From Pseudomonas rhizophila (lineage in GTDB: Bacteria > Pseudomonadota > Gammaproteobacteria > Pseudomonadales > Pseudomonadaceae), in the NCBI RefSeq assembly GCF_003033885.1, contig NZ_CP024081.1:2973462-3037461 (forward strand): a DNA stretch of 64,000 bases, written 5' to 3'. Below, one piece after another: positions 15,198 to 23,999 of the stretch. A model generated the notes under the pieces. That model was not told the DNA's origin. It searched no databases and saw only the letters and a program-made list of their open reading frames with translations. Each line of letters opens with the position of its first letter. Within the stretch, counting starts at the first letter, position 1. The position numbers were made by a program, and so were the translations under genes.

Positions 15198-15213
15198 TGC
15201 AAGGCATATGCCA
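15198..15213 (-). promoter_or_regulatory. Sigma-54 promoter of nasS-nasT
   Basis: The minus strand reads TGGCATATGCCTTGCA, the best match of the three nitrate promoters to TGGCAYR-N4-TTGCA. The predicted start near 15187 is five bases before P1. An NtrC-like dyad TGCA-N11-TGCA lies at 15228-15246, unusually close for an enhancer site. Confidence 0.75.
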
Positions 15214-15303
15214 TCGCCGCTGTTTTGTGCAGGCGCCTCGCGTGCATCGTCGTAGCCCGGCTATAATCGCCGCCTCATTTCGTCGCCCGAGTCCAAGCCG
15301 CCC

Positions 15304-16323
15304 ATGTACACCCTGGCCCGTGAACTGCTGTTCAAACTTTCCCCGGAAACCTCTCACGATCTGTCCCTGGACCTGATCGGCGCGGGTGGACGTTTGGGCC
15401 TCAATGGTCTGCTGTGCAAGGCGCCGGCTAAATTGCCGGTGAATGTGATGGGGCTTGAGTTCCCCAACCCGGTCGGGCTGGCGGCGGGCCTGGACAAGAA
15501 TGGCGCGGCCATCGACGGTTTTGCCCAGTTGGGGTTCGGTTTCGTCGAAATCGGCACCGTCACCCCGCGTGCCCAGCCGGGCAACCCCAAGCCACGGATT
15601 TTCCGCCTGCCGCAAGCCGAGGCGATCATCAACCGCATGGGCTTTAACAACCTGGGCGTCGACCATTTGCTGGGGCGTGTGGCTGCCGCCAAGTACAAGG
15701 GCGTGCTGGGCATCAACATCGGCAAGAACTTCGATACACCGGTGGAGCGCGCGGTCGACGATTATCTGATCTGCCTGGACAAGGTCTACGCCCACGCCAG
15801 TTATGTGACCGTCAACGTCAGTTCCCCGAACACTCCGGGGCTGCGCAGCCTGCAATTTGGTGATTCGCTCAAGCAACTGCTGGCTGACCTGGCTCGACGT
15901 CGCGCCGAATTGGCGGTGATCCATGGCAAGCATGTGCCACTGGCCATCAAGATCGCCCCGGACATGACCGACGAAGAGACCGCACAGGTGGCCCAGGCCC
16001 TGATCGACACCGGAATGGACGCGGTGATTGCCACCAACACGACGCTGGGTCGCGAAGGCGTCGAAGGGGTGGAACACGCCGACGAGGCGGGCGGGCTGTC
16101 CGGTGCGCCGGTGCGGGACAAGAGCACCCATACCGTGAAAGTGCTGGCCGCCGAACTGGCGGGGCGCTTGCCGATCATCGCGGCGGGTGGCATCACCGAG
16201 GGCAAGCATGCTGCCGAAAAAATCAGCGCAGGCGCGAGCCTGGTGCAGATTTATTCGGGCTTTATCTATAAGGGGCCGGCGTTGATTCGGGAATCGGTGG
16301 ATGCGATTGCTGCATTGCGTTGA
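15304..16323 (+). CDS. pyrD: Dihydroorotate dehydrogenase (quinone), class 2
   Basis: A 339-residue inner-membrane-associated flavoenzyme that oxidises dihydroorotate to orotate with ubiquinone in pyrimidine synthesis. The N-terminal amphipathic part [20 protein letters not shown] is the class 2 membrane/quinone extension. FMN and substrate motifs follow: [41 protein letters not shown] (with the catalytic Ser region), [18 protein letters not shown] and IIAAGGI. Length equals the family norm. It has a sigma-70 -10 element TATAAT at 15262-15267 and is divergent from nasS. Confidence 0.98.
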   Translation: MYTLARELLFKLSPETSHDLSLDLIGAGGRLGLNGLLCKAPAKLPVNVMGLEFPNPVGLAAGLDKNGAAIDGFAQLGFGFVEIGTVTPRAQPGNPKPRIFRLPQAEAIINRMGFNNLGVDHLLGRVAAAKYKGVLGINIGKNFDTPVERAVDDYLICLDKVYAHASYVTVNVSSPNTPGLRSLQFGDSLKQLLADLARRRAELAVIHGKHVPLAIKIAPDMTDEETAQVAQALIDTGMDAVIATNTTLGREGVEGVEHADEAGGLSGAPVRDKSTHTVKVLAAELAGRLPIIAAGGITEGKHAAEKISAGASLVQIYSGFIYKGPALIRESVDAIAALR

Positions 16324-16348
16324 TTCTCAAGGTGCAACGCGATTCAAC

Positions 16349-16466
16349 TGTGGCGAGGGGATTTATCCCCGCTGGGGCGCGAAGCGGCCCCAAACAGCTC
16401 ACTCGTTAAACCTGACACTCTGAGGGGCTGCTGCGCAGCCCAGCGGGGATAAATCCCCTCGCCACA
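16349..16466. repeat. Repeat family B inverted pair
   Basis: TGTGGCGAGGGGATTTATCC at the left and its inverted copy at the right flank a core with CAGCGGGG and GGCTGCTGCGCAGCC. The same unit recurs near 38635 and 41244. It lies between pyrD and rmf. Confidence 0.92.
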
Positions 16467-16514
16467 ACTGTATTCACAGCCCAGCTTTTTGCAGTGTTCA
16501 TGAAACCCAGGCAT

Positions 16515-16539
16515 TAAAAAGGGCTCCTCGAAGGAGCCC
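16515..16539 (-). terminator. Rho-independent terminator of rmf
   Basis: On the minus strand GGAGCCC..GGGCTCC arms (16539-16533 with 16527-16521) around a short loop are followed by a U tract (16520-16516). It lies 92 bases after the rmf stop. Confidence 0.85.
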
Positions 16540-16630
16540 CCTGGGCCGAAGCCCGCCGTCCGGATGGGACGTGCGTGGTTAAATCGATGTGAGTATCAAA
16601 TTGTCGAGTTCTTGAGTGTTAAGCCCTGTG

Positions 16631-16846
16631 TCAGCCGACGGCGTGAAGTTCGTTGAGTCTATGGATACCCGCAGTGCCGGTCATACCGTCCCAATTGTCG
16701 CCGCGTCCTTCTCGCCAGCCATTGATCCAGGCTTGACGTACCGACGGTAGAGTAAAGGGGCAAAGCTCACGGGATTTACCACCAACGCCATATTGGTAAC
16801 CGCGTAAAAATGCTCTTTCCAACGGATCACGCTTAAGTCTTCTCAT
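16631..16846 (-). CDS. rmf: Ribosome modulation factor
   Basis: A 71-residue basic protein. The core RRLKRDPLERAFLRGYQYG and RQAWINGWREGRGDNWDG are the RMF hallmarks. RMF binds 70S ribosomes and promotes inactive 100S dimers in stationary phase. It is longer than E. coli RMF (55 residues) at the C-terminus, as usual in Pseudomonas. It is a single-gene unit with its own terminator; the leader toward 16950 is AT-richer than the coding regions. Confidence 0.95.
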   Translation of the reverse strand: MRRLKRDPLERAFLRGYQYGVGGKSRELCPFTLPSVRQAWINGWREGRGDNWDGMTGTAGIHRLNELHAVG

Positions 16847-17377
16847 AGGGTGTTGCCCTCACTTGTTGACTGTTGCTTAGCGTCGACCTCTATTGAGGCC
16901 GGGGCAGAATCATTCTGCCGTTGGTGGCTCGTTGCCGGCGTGACGAGCCGAGGTGTTGACGCCGTTGCGACGTCAACCTGTGTTGAGTTCTAACCAAAGC
17001 GTCACATGGATGGAATGATCGTTTTGTCATAAGCACGTAACAATAAAGATGTTAGGGCGATAAGTAACATGATGTTCGTCACCCGCTTTCAGGCAAGACC
17101 CCTGTATGATCGGCCCTGCATCGAAGGGTGCAGCCCTCAGGCGAATGAGAATGTCCCCCCGTTGCACTCGGGTACTATTCGACGAAAGGGTCGAGTTTTC
17201 ACAATTTGTTGCACAGAATTTTTTATCTGCCCTCGCCTCTAAGCTCTTTTAACCTGAGCGGCGAGGGTGGCACGGCACACTTTCGTGCCACACGGGTGTT
17301 CTTGAGAAAAGCACCTGATTGAACCCGGCCCGGCAATGCGTTGCCCGGTCCACTTAGCCAAAGGCTCTGGAAATCCC
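16847..17377. other. Gene-free region between rmf and rlmKL with two stem-loops
   Basis: No convincing coding frame is present in this 531-base stretch. It must hold the divergent promoters of rmf and rlmKL. Two adjacent hairpins are oriented toward rlmKL: CCCTCGCC/GGCGAGGG (17230-17237 with 17260-17267) and GTGGCACG/CGTGCCAC (17267-17274 with 17284-17291). The hairpins share base 17267. Neither is followed by a T tract, so they look like leader structure or a small RNA rather than a terminator. Confidence 0.6.
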
Positions 17378-19648
17378 ATGTCCGATCGTTTCGAACTCTT
17401 CCTCACTTGCCCCAAAGGTCTTGAAGGCCTGCTGATCGAGGAAGCCGTCGGGCTTGGCCTTGAAGAGGCGCGTGAGCACACCTCGGCCGTGCGCGGCATG
17501 GCCGACATGGAAACGGCTTATCGCCTGTGCCTGTGGTCGCGCCTGGCCAACCGCGTATTGCTGGTGCTCAAGCGCTTCCCGATGAAGGATGCCGAAGACT
17601 TGTATCACGGCGTGCTGGATGTGGATTGGCAAGACCACATGCTCGCCGATGGCACCCTGGCGGTGGAGTTCAGCGGCCACGGCTCGGGTATCGACAACAC
17701 CCACTTCGGCGCCTTGAAGGTCAAGGACGCCATTGTCGACAAGCTGCGTACCCCGACAGGCGAGCGGCCATCCATCGACAAGCTCAACCCGGACCTGCGC
17801 ATCCACCTGCGCCTGGACCGCGGCGAAGCGATCCTTTCCCTGGACCTTTCTGGCCACAGCCTGCACCAGCGCGGCTATCGCCTGCAGCAAGGCGCCGCGC
17901 CCCTGAAAGAAAACCTCGCCGCGGCCATCCTGATCCGTGCCGGCTGGCCGCGTATTGCCGCTGAAGGCGGGGCGTTGGCTGACCCGATGTGCGGCGTCGG
18001 TACCTTCCTGGTGGAAGCCGGCATGATCGCCGCCGACATGGCGCCGAACCTGCGTCGCCAGCAGTGGGGTTTTACCGCCTGGCTCGGCCATGTGCCGGCG
18101 TTGTGGAAGAAGCTCCACGAAGAAGCCACCGAGCGTGCCGCTGCCGGCCTGGCCAAGCCACCATTGTGGATTCGCGGCTACGAAGCCGACCCACGGCTGA
18201 TCCAGCCGGGCCGCAACAACGTTGAGCGGGCGGGCCTGAGCGAGTGGATCAAGATTTATCAGGGGGAAGTCGCCACGTTCGAACCCCGCCCGGACCAGAA
18301 CCAGAAAGGCCTGGTGATCTGCAACCCGCCGTACGGCGAGCGTCTGGGCGACGAAGCCAGCTTGCTCTATCTCTATCAGAACCTCGGCGAGCGCCTGCGC
18401 CAGGCCTGCCTGAACTGGGAGGCCGCAGTGTTCACCGGCGCGCCGGACCTGGGCAAGCGCATGGGCATTCGCAGTCACAAGCAGTATTCGTTCTGGAACG
18501 GCGCCTTGCCGTGCAAATTGCTGCTGATCAAGGTCCTGCCCGATCAGTTCGTCACCGGCGAGCGTCGTACCCCGGAACAGCGCCAGGCCGAGCGTGAGCA
18601 GGCTGAGTACGATCAGGCGCCGGAAGTACCGCAAGAGCGCCAGTACAACAAGAACGGTAACCCGATCAAGCCGGCACCGGCTCCGGCTCCTGTGGTCGAG
18701 CAGGCCCGTTTGAGCGAAGGCGGGCAGATGTTCGCCAATCGCCTGCAAAAAAACCTCAAGCTGCTGAGTAAATGGGCCAAGCGTGAAGGCGTGGACTGCT
18801 ACCGGGTCTACGATGCCGACATGCCGGAATACTCCATGGCCATCGACCTGTACCACGATTGGGTTCACGTCCAGGAATACGTCGCGCCAAAATCCATCGA
18901 CCCGGAAAAGGCCTCGGCCCGGCTGTTCGACGCCCTGGCGGCGATTCCCCAGGCACTGAACGTCGACAAGAGCCGCGTGGTGATCAAGCGTCGCGAGCGG
19001 CAGAGCGGCACCAAGCAGTACGAGCGCCAGAGCACCCAGGGCAAGTTCACCGAGGTCAACGAAGGCGGCGTGAAGCTGCTGGTCAACCTCACCGACTACC
19101 TGGACACCGGGCTGTTTCTCGACCACCGGCCGATGCGCCTGCGGATCCAGAAAGAGGCGGCCGGCAAGCGCTTCCTCAATCTGTTCTGCTATACCGCGAC
19201 CGCCAGTGTCCACGCTGCCAAGGGCGGTGCGCGCAGCACCACCAGTGTCGACCTGTCGAAAACCTACCTGGACTGGGCGCGGCGCAATCTGTCGCTCAAT
19301 GGTTTTTCGGACAAGAATCGCCTGGAGCAGGGCGACGTGATGGCTTGGCTTGAAGCCAGTCGTGACGAATACGACCTGATCTTCATCGATCCGCCGACAT
19401 TCTCAAATTCCAAGCGCATGGAAGGGGTGTTTGACGTGCAGCGCGACCACGTCCAACTGCTGGACCTGGCCATGGCCCGCCTGGCGCCGGGTGGTGTGCT
19501 GTACTTCTCCAACAACTTCCGCAAGTTCCAGCTCGAGGACAATCTGGCGGAGCGTTACGCGGTGGAGGAAATCACCGCCAAGACCATCGATCCGGATTTT
19601 GCCCGCAATGGCAAGATTCACCGTGCCTGGAAAATCATGGCCCGCTGA
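17378..19648 (+). CDS. rlmL: 23S rRNA (guanine) methyltransferase RlmKL
   Basis: A 756-residue two-in-one enzyme. The N-terminal half has a THUMP region (about 45-155) and an RlmL methyltransferase domain with GVGTFLVEAGMIAADMAPN and the NPPYGERLGDEAS catalytic motif (m2G2445). A linker rich in Pro/Ala (KPAPAPAPVVEQ) leads to the RlmK half, with NLFCYTATASVHAAKGGA as the SAM site and DPPTFSNSKRMEGVF (m7G2069). The ATG at 17378 starts MSDRFELFLTCPKGLEGLL, the usual N-terminus. Both active-site motifs look intact. Confidence 0.97.
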   Translation: MSDRFELFLTCPKGLEGLLIEEAVGLGLEEAREHTSAVRGMADMETAYRLCLWSRLANRVLLVLKRFPMKDAEDLYHGVLDVDWQDHMLADGTLAVEFSGHGSGIDNTHFGALKVKDAIVDKLRTPTGERPSIDKLNPDLRIHLRLDRGEAILSLDLSGHSLHQRGYRLQQGAAPLKENLAAAILIRAGWPRIAAEGGALADPMCGVGTFLVEAGMIAADMAPNLRRQQWGFTAWLGHVPALWKKLHEEATERAAAGLAKPPLWIRGYEADPRLIQPGRNNVERAGLSEWIKIYQGEVATFEPRPDQNQKGLVICNPPYGERLGDEASLLYLYQNLGERLRQACLNWEAAVFTGAPDLGKRMGIRSHKQYSFWNGALPCKLLLIKVLPDQFVTGERRTPEQRQAEREQAEYDQAPEVPQERQYNKNGNPIKPAPAPAPVVEQARLSEGGQMFANRLQKNLKLLSKWAKREGVDCYRVYDADMPEYSMAIDLYHDWVHVQEYVAPKSIDPEKASARLFDALAAIPQALNVDKSRVVIKRRERQSGTKQYERQSTQGKFTEVNEGGVKLLVNLTDYLDTGLFLDHRPMRLRIQKEAAGKRFLNLFCYTATASVHAAKGGARSTTSVDLSKTYLDWARRNLSLNGFSDKNRLEQGDVMAWLEASRDEYDLIFIDPPTFSNSKRMEGVFDVQRDHVQLLDLAMARLAPGGVLYFSNNFRKFQLEDNLAERYAVEEITAKTIDPDFARNGKIHRAWKIMAR

Positions 19649-19671
19649 CCTATAGCCGATTGGATCCATGG

Positions 19672-19704
19672 AAGCCTTGAAACTCAAGGCTTTCAGGCGT
19701 TTTT
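19672..19704 (+). terminator. Probable terminator of rlmKL
   Basis: AAGCCTTGA (19672-19680), a three-base loop, and TCAAGGCTT (19684-19692) form a perfect nine-pair hairpin. A run of five T follows after seven bases, so termination may be imperfect. Confidence 0.6.
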
Positions 19705-19753
19705 GTGCTGGTCAAAGTGATGGCTAATAGCTATAACTTAAGCCTGTGGACAG

Positions 19754-19769
19754 GGCAGTACCTACTGCC
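19754..19769. promoter_or_regulatory. Perfect dyad in front of the diguanylate cyclase gene
   Basis: GGCAGTA-CC-TACTGCC is a perfect inverted repeat. It is placed just after a possible -10 (TATAAC, 19732-19737) and 22 bases before the ATG, a position typical of a repressor operator. Confidence 0.4.
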
Positions 19770-19791
19770 TGCCCCTTTCTGAGTTGTATTT

Positions 19792-22176
19792 ATGGCATTG
19801 CATCAGGTACGCCCCAGAATCCTGGGTTTTATCAGCGAAGATGTGTCGGCCTGGCTGGTGGCTTCGCTGGTGCTGCTGGCCGGTGCGTTCCTGACCGGTT
19901 TGCTGACCTGGGCGATGGCCAATCTGTTTGACCAGCAATTGCGCCAGCGCTTTGAACTGCAAGCCGATGAACGCTTTAGCCGCATCGAGGAACGTTTTCA
20001 GGACCAGGAGCAACGTCTCGACAGCCTGAGGCGTTTCTTTGCCAACTCGGCCGGGGTTTCCGAGAGGGAATTCCATGGCTATGCCGAAGCGTTGCTGCGG
20101 CGCACCCAGGCGTTCGCCTGGGCGCCTCGGGTGCTGCGCGACGAACGATCATCGTTCGAACAACAAGCCCGCACCGAGGGGGGCGATACGTTTTCCATCC
20201 GTGAGCCCGACGACTCCGGTGGCTTGCGTCTGGCCGCCGAACGGGACGAATACGTGCCGGTGTTGTACCTCCAGAATCAACCTTCCTTCAAGGCTCCACG
20301 GGGCTTGGACCTGCTCGCCCAGCCCTTGCGCCGTGCCACCCTTGAGCGCGCTCGCCATCGGGAGACCATAGTGGTATCGCAACCTTTGGACCTGGCGGGA
20401 GAGGCCGCCACCGCCACCCGCGGGGTGTTGCTGGTCGCGCCGGTCTCCAAGGCGTGGTCCAAGGAACCTTTCGGTTACGTCGTGGCTGCCGTCAGCATGC
20501 GCCAACTGGTGGGTGATGGCCTGCCGGCGCCCGGTCAGGACAACCTTTCGATGCGGGTCATGGACCTGTCCACGGACGATCGGGAGGAAGTGCTGTTCGA
20601 GTCACTCGATCCACCGGGCGAAAGTGACTTGTCGGCGACCCGCCTGTTGCGCCTGGCCGATCGTGACTATCGGATAGAGTTGCGGCCCAGTCACATGTTC
20701 CTGTCCACCAACCCTTCCTCGGTGGCCAGCCTGGTGGTATTGGGGGGCTTGCTCAGCCTGCTCCTCAGTGCGCTGCTGTATGTGCTGGTCAGCCAGCGAC
20801 AGCGGGCCCTGCAGTTGGTCGAGCTGCGGACCCGAGAGCTGCGCGAGCGTGAGCAGGAACTGCGGGGCACTCATGGTCAGTTGCGTGGTGTGCTGAATGC
20901 CGCGACCCAGGTTGCGATCATCGCCACGGATCTTCGCGGGGTGATCACCACGTTCAATGCGGGCGCCGAGCAGATGCTTGGCTACGACAGCGGCGAGGTT
21001 CTGCACTGCATGACCCTCGAAAGCCTTCACTTGCCGCGCGAGCTCCAGGCCCGGGCCGTACAACTTGCTGCGCGTTATGGCAAACCGATTCCCACGTGCC
21101 ACGCAATGTTGGTCGAGGGCGGCGAACAGGGTGGCCAGCAGGCCCGGGAATGGACTCTGGTGCGCCGCGATGGCAGCCATCTGACCGTGAACATGCTGGC
21201 GACACCGATGCTCGATGATCAGGGGCTGTGGGTCGGGCATCTGGCGATCTGCATCGACATCACCGAACGCAAGCGCGTTCATGAGGCCTTGGCCGCCCGG
21301 GACCTGTTGCTGAAAAAACTCAGTGCCCACGTGCCTGGGGGCATCTACCAGTTCAAGATGGATTTCAATGGGCGTTTCAGCGTGATTTATGCCAGTGATG
21401 GCATTCGCGATATCTATGAACTGGAGCCCGAGACACTGGTGCGCAACGCCGAATCGATTTTCTCGCGCATCCATCCGCTGGACAGTGCGCGCGTGCGCAG
21501 ATCGATCCGCACTTCGGCCGACACCCTGAGCCCATGGCGCGAGGAGTATCGCCTGCAGCTGCCGCAGCGGGGGTTGCGTTGGGTGCGCGGCGAGGCCACG
21601 CCTGAGGAGCTGCCAGGCGGCGGGGTGTTGTGGCACGGTTATATTTCCGACATTTCCGATCTCAAGCGGGTGGAAGAAGAACTGCGAGCCTTGTCAGTGA
21701 CCGACGCCCTGACAGGTATTCGCAACCGGCGCTATTTCCAGGAGCGCCTGACCACGGAGATGGCGCGGGTGGAGCGGGGCACCGGCGAGTTGGCGGTCAT
21801 CATGCTCGACATCGATCACTTCAAGCGCATCAACGATCAGCATGGTCATGCAGTGGGCGATCGGGTGTTGCAGGCGGTTTGCCAGCGCATCACCCAGCGG
21901 CTGCGACGTACCGACGTGTTCTGTCGGCTGGGCGGTGAAGAGTTCGTAGTGTTATGCCCGGACACCGACGGCGAAAGTGCCCAGGCCTTGGCCACAGGGT
22001 TGTGGGAAGGGCTGCGCAGCGCGCCGATCGAGGACGTGGGTGTCATCACGGCCAGCTTCGGTATCGCCACCTGGCGCGTGGGGGAGGGGGCGGATGCGCT
22101 GCTGCTGCGGGCCGACTCGGGGGTGTACGCGGCCAAGCAGGCCGGACGGGATCGGGTTGAGGTGCAGTTGGGGTAG
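19792..22176 (+). CDS. Membrane CHASE-PAS-PAS-GGDEF diguanylate cyclase
   Basis: A 794-residue sensor. A TM helix at about 20-45 (VASLVLLAGAFLTGLLTWAM) is followed by a periplasmic CHASE-type domain (about 75-290) and a second TM near 305-330 (SVASLVVLGGLLSLLLSALL). Then come a PAS domain (NAATQVAIIATDLRGVITTF), a second PAS-like domain and a GGDEF domain. The catalytic motif is GGEEF (714-718), and an RxxD inhibitory site (R705-D708) sits five residues before it, so the enzyme should make cyclic di-GMP and be product-inhibited. LDIDHFKRINDQHGH is intact. No EAL domain is present. The signal sensed is unknown. Confidence 0.93.
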   Translation: MALHQVRPRILGFISEDVSAWLVASLVLLAGAFLTGLLTWAMANLFDQQLRQRFELQADERFSRIEERFQDQEQRLDSLRRFFANSAGVSEREFHGYAEALLRRTQAFAWAPRVLRDERSSFEQQARTEGGDTFSIREPDDSGGLRLAAERDEYVPVLYLQNQPSFKAPRGLDLLAQPLRRATLERARHRETIVVSQPLDLAGEAATATRGVLLVAPVSKAWSKEPFGYVVAAVSMRQLVGDGLPAPGQDNLSMRVMDLSTDDREEVLFESLDPPGESDLSATRLLRLADRDYRIELRPSHMFLSTNPSSVASLVVLGGLLSLLLSALLYVLVSQRQRALQLVELRTRELREREQELRGTHGQLRGVLNAATQVAIIATDLRGVITTFNAGAEQMLGYDSGEVLHCMTLESLHLPRELQARAVQLAARYGKPIPTCHAMLVEGGEQGGQQAREWTLVRRDGSHLTVNMLATPMLDDQGLWVGHLAICIDITERKRVHEALAARDLLLKKLSAHVPGGIYQFKMDFNGRFSVIYASDGIRDIYELEPETLVRNAESIFSRIHPLDSARVRRSIRTSADTLSPWREEYRLQLPQRGLRWVRGEATPEELPGGGVLWHGYISDISDLKRVEEELRALSVTDALTGIRNRRYFQERLTTEMARVERGTGELAVIMLDIDHFKRINDQHGHAVGDRVLQAVCQRITQRLRRTDVFCRLGGEEFVVLCPDTDGESAQALATGLWEGLRSAPIEDVGVITASFGIATWRVGEGADALLLRADSGVYAAKQAGRDRVEVQLG

Positions 22177-22196
22177 GCGTTCGCGCCGGTGATCGA

Positions 22197-22284
22197 TGTG
22201 GGAGCGAGCCTGCTCGCGATAACGGTGTGCCATTCAACATCGCTGTTCACTGGCTGACGCATCGCGAGCAGGCTCGCTCCCACA
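22197..22284. repeat. REP family A inverted pair
   Basis: Two inverted GTGGGAGCGAGCCTGCTCGC units about 45 bases apart lie between the convergent diguanylate cyclase and dacB genes. Confidence 0.95.
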
Positions 22285-22301
22285 TTCAATTTGGTACGGG
22301 T

Positions 22302-23768
22302 TTAGAGCACCGAAGCCGTCTGCGGCAGTTTCGGCTGGCGGTACAGGTCCAGCAGCACCTGGTCCAGCACCGACGAAGCGCCCCATGGCCGCGGATCGTT
22401 GAGAATCGCCACGACGGCCCAGGTGTTGCCGTTGATGTCACGGCTGTAGCCCGCGATGGCGCGAACGGTGTTCAGGGTGCCGGTCTTGACGTGCGCTTCG
22501 CCGGCCATGGCGGTGGTCTTGAGACGTTTGCGCATGGTGCCGTCGGTGCCGGCGATGGGCATCGAACTGATGAATTCGGCGGAGTACGGGCTGCGCCACG
22601 CGGCTTGCAGCATTGCCGCCATTTCCCGGGCACTCACCCTTTCGGCGCGGGACAGGCCGGAGCCGTTTTCCATGACCAGGTGCGGCGCGGTGATGCCTTT
22701 CCTGGCCAGCCACTGGCGTACCACCCGCTGTGCCGCTTTGGCGTCGTCACCGTCGGCTTCGTTGCGGAACTCTGCGCCCAGGCTCAGGAATAATTGCTGG
22801 GCCATGGTGTTGTTACTGTATTTGTTGATGTCGCGAATGATCTCCGCCAGGTCCGGCGAGAACGCCCGGGCCAGCACCTTGGCGCTGCTCGGGGTCGCCG
22901 CCAGGCGGTCCTTGCCCTGAATGCTGCCGCCCAGTTCCTTCCAGATCGCCCGCACCGCTCCGGCGGTGTAGGTGGGGTGGTCCAGCAGCGCCAGGTAAGT
23001 CTGGGAGCTGCAACCGTCACCGAGCTGGCCGCCGACGGTCACGGTCACGCTGCCGTCTGCCTGGGGCACCGGGTTGTAGCGCACGCCACCGGTGCATTGC
23101 TTGGAGTTGAGTGCCTTGACCTGGTTTTCGATGCGAATGCTGGCAATCGGCGGCTCCACCGACACCAGCACCCGGCCGGCGTCATTGCGGGCGACAAAAC
23201 GCAGGGCCTTGAGGTTGACCAGCAAGGAGTCGGGCTTGACCAGGAACGGTTTGTTCTTGTCGTTGCCGTCGTCGTTGAATTCAGGCAACTGCGGTTTGAT
23301 GAAGAAACCACGGTCCAGCACCAGGTCCCCGGTCACCTGTTGCACGCCATTGGCCCGCAGGTCGCGCATCAGCAGCCAGAGTTTTTCCATGTTCAGCTTG
23401 GGGTCGCCGCCACCCTTGAGGTACAGGTTGCCGTTGAGAATCCCGCCGCTGAGGGTGCCGTCGGTATAGAACTCGGTTTTCCACTGGTGATTGGGCCCCA
23501 GCATCTCCAGGGCGGCATAGGTGGTCACCAGCTTCATGGTGGAGGCCGGGTTCACCGAGACGTCGGCGTTGTACAGGGTCGGGGTGCCAGGGCCGTTGAG
23601 CGGGATCATCACCAGGGACAAGGCGTTGTTTTGCAGCTTGCTGTTCTTGAGGGCCTTTTGCACATTGGGCGTCAGGGCCGTGTTGATAGTGGCGGCGCTG
23701 GTGGATGCGGGCAGGGCCAGGGGAAGAAGAAGGCTGGCCAAAAGCAGTGGACGCAAAGATCTGATCAT
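22302..23768 (-). CDS. dacB: D-alanyl-D-alanine carboxypeptidase/endopeptidase (PBP4 type)
   Basis: A 488-residue periplasmic penicillin-binding protein. It has a signal peptide (MIRSLRPLLLASLLLPLALP, cleaved near STSA-A). The three active-site motifs are seen: STMK (SxxK, near residue 66), SNN (in KYSNNTMAQQ) and HVKTGTL (KTG). A long insertion between SxxK and SxN, with GGGDPKLNMEKLW, is typical of class C PBP4. The enzyme trims or cuts peptidoglycan peptides. It is a single gene with yggL divergent from it. Confidence 0.95.
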   Translation of the reverse strand: MIRSLRPLLLASLLLPLALPASTSAATINTALTPNVQKALKNSKLQNNALSLVMIPLNGPGTPTLYNADVSVNPASTMKLVTTYAALEMLGPNHQWKTEFYTDGTLSGGILNGNLYLKGGGDPKLNMEKLWLLMRDLRANGVQQVTGDLVLDRGFFIKPQLPEFNDDGNDKNKPFLVKPDSLLVNLKALRFVARNDAGRVLVSVEPPIASIRIENQVKALNSKQCTGGVRYNPVPQADGSVTVTVGGQLGDGCSSQTYLALLDHPTYTAGAVRAIWKELGGSIQGKDRLAATPSSAKVLARAFSPDLAEIIRDINKYSNNTMAQQLFLSLGAEFRNEADGDDAKAAQRVVRQWLARKGITAPHLVMENGSGLSRAERVSAREMAAMLQAAWRSPYSAEFISSMPIAGTDGTMRKRLKTTAMAGEAHVKTGTLNTVRAIAGYSRDINGNTWAVVAILNDPRPWGASSVLDQVLLDLYRQPKLPQTASVL

Positions 23769-23999
23769 TTGAAATAAAACCCTACGGGCGAGGGGGAAAA
23801 AACGAGGACATGAAAATGAACGCCCTCAACGTCATGAAAGTGTCGGCATTATGCCCCAAGGTGCAACGGCTTGTGCCGTGCCTGAGCCCTTCGGGGCGCT
23901 ATTTTTTACCGACGGTAGGCCCACACACCCGATCAGGCGGGCAAACAGTGCACCAAACTGGTAGAGTGCCGGCCGTTATTACTTATGAGGATTGTTCCA

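Noticed and set aside
17260..17291. Terminator in the rlmKL leader
   Set aside because: The hairpins are strong, but neither is followed by a T tract, so I describe them as leader structures only.
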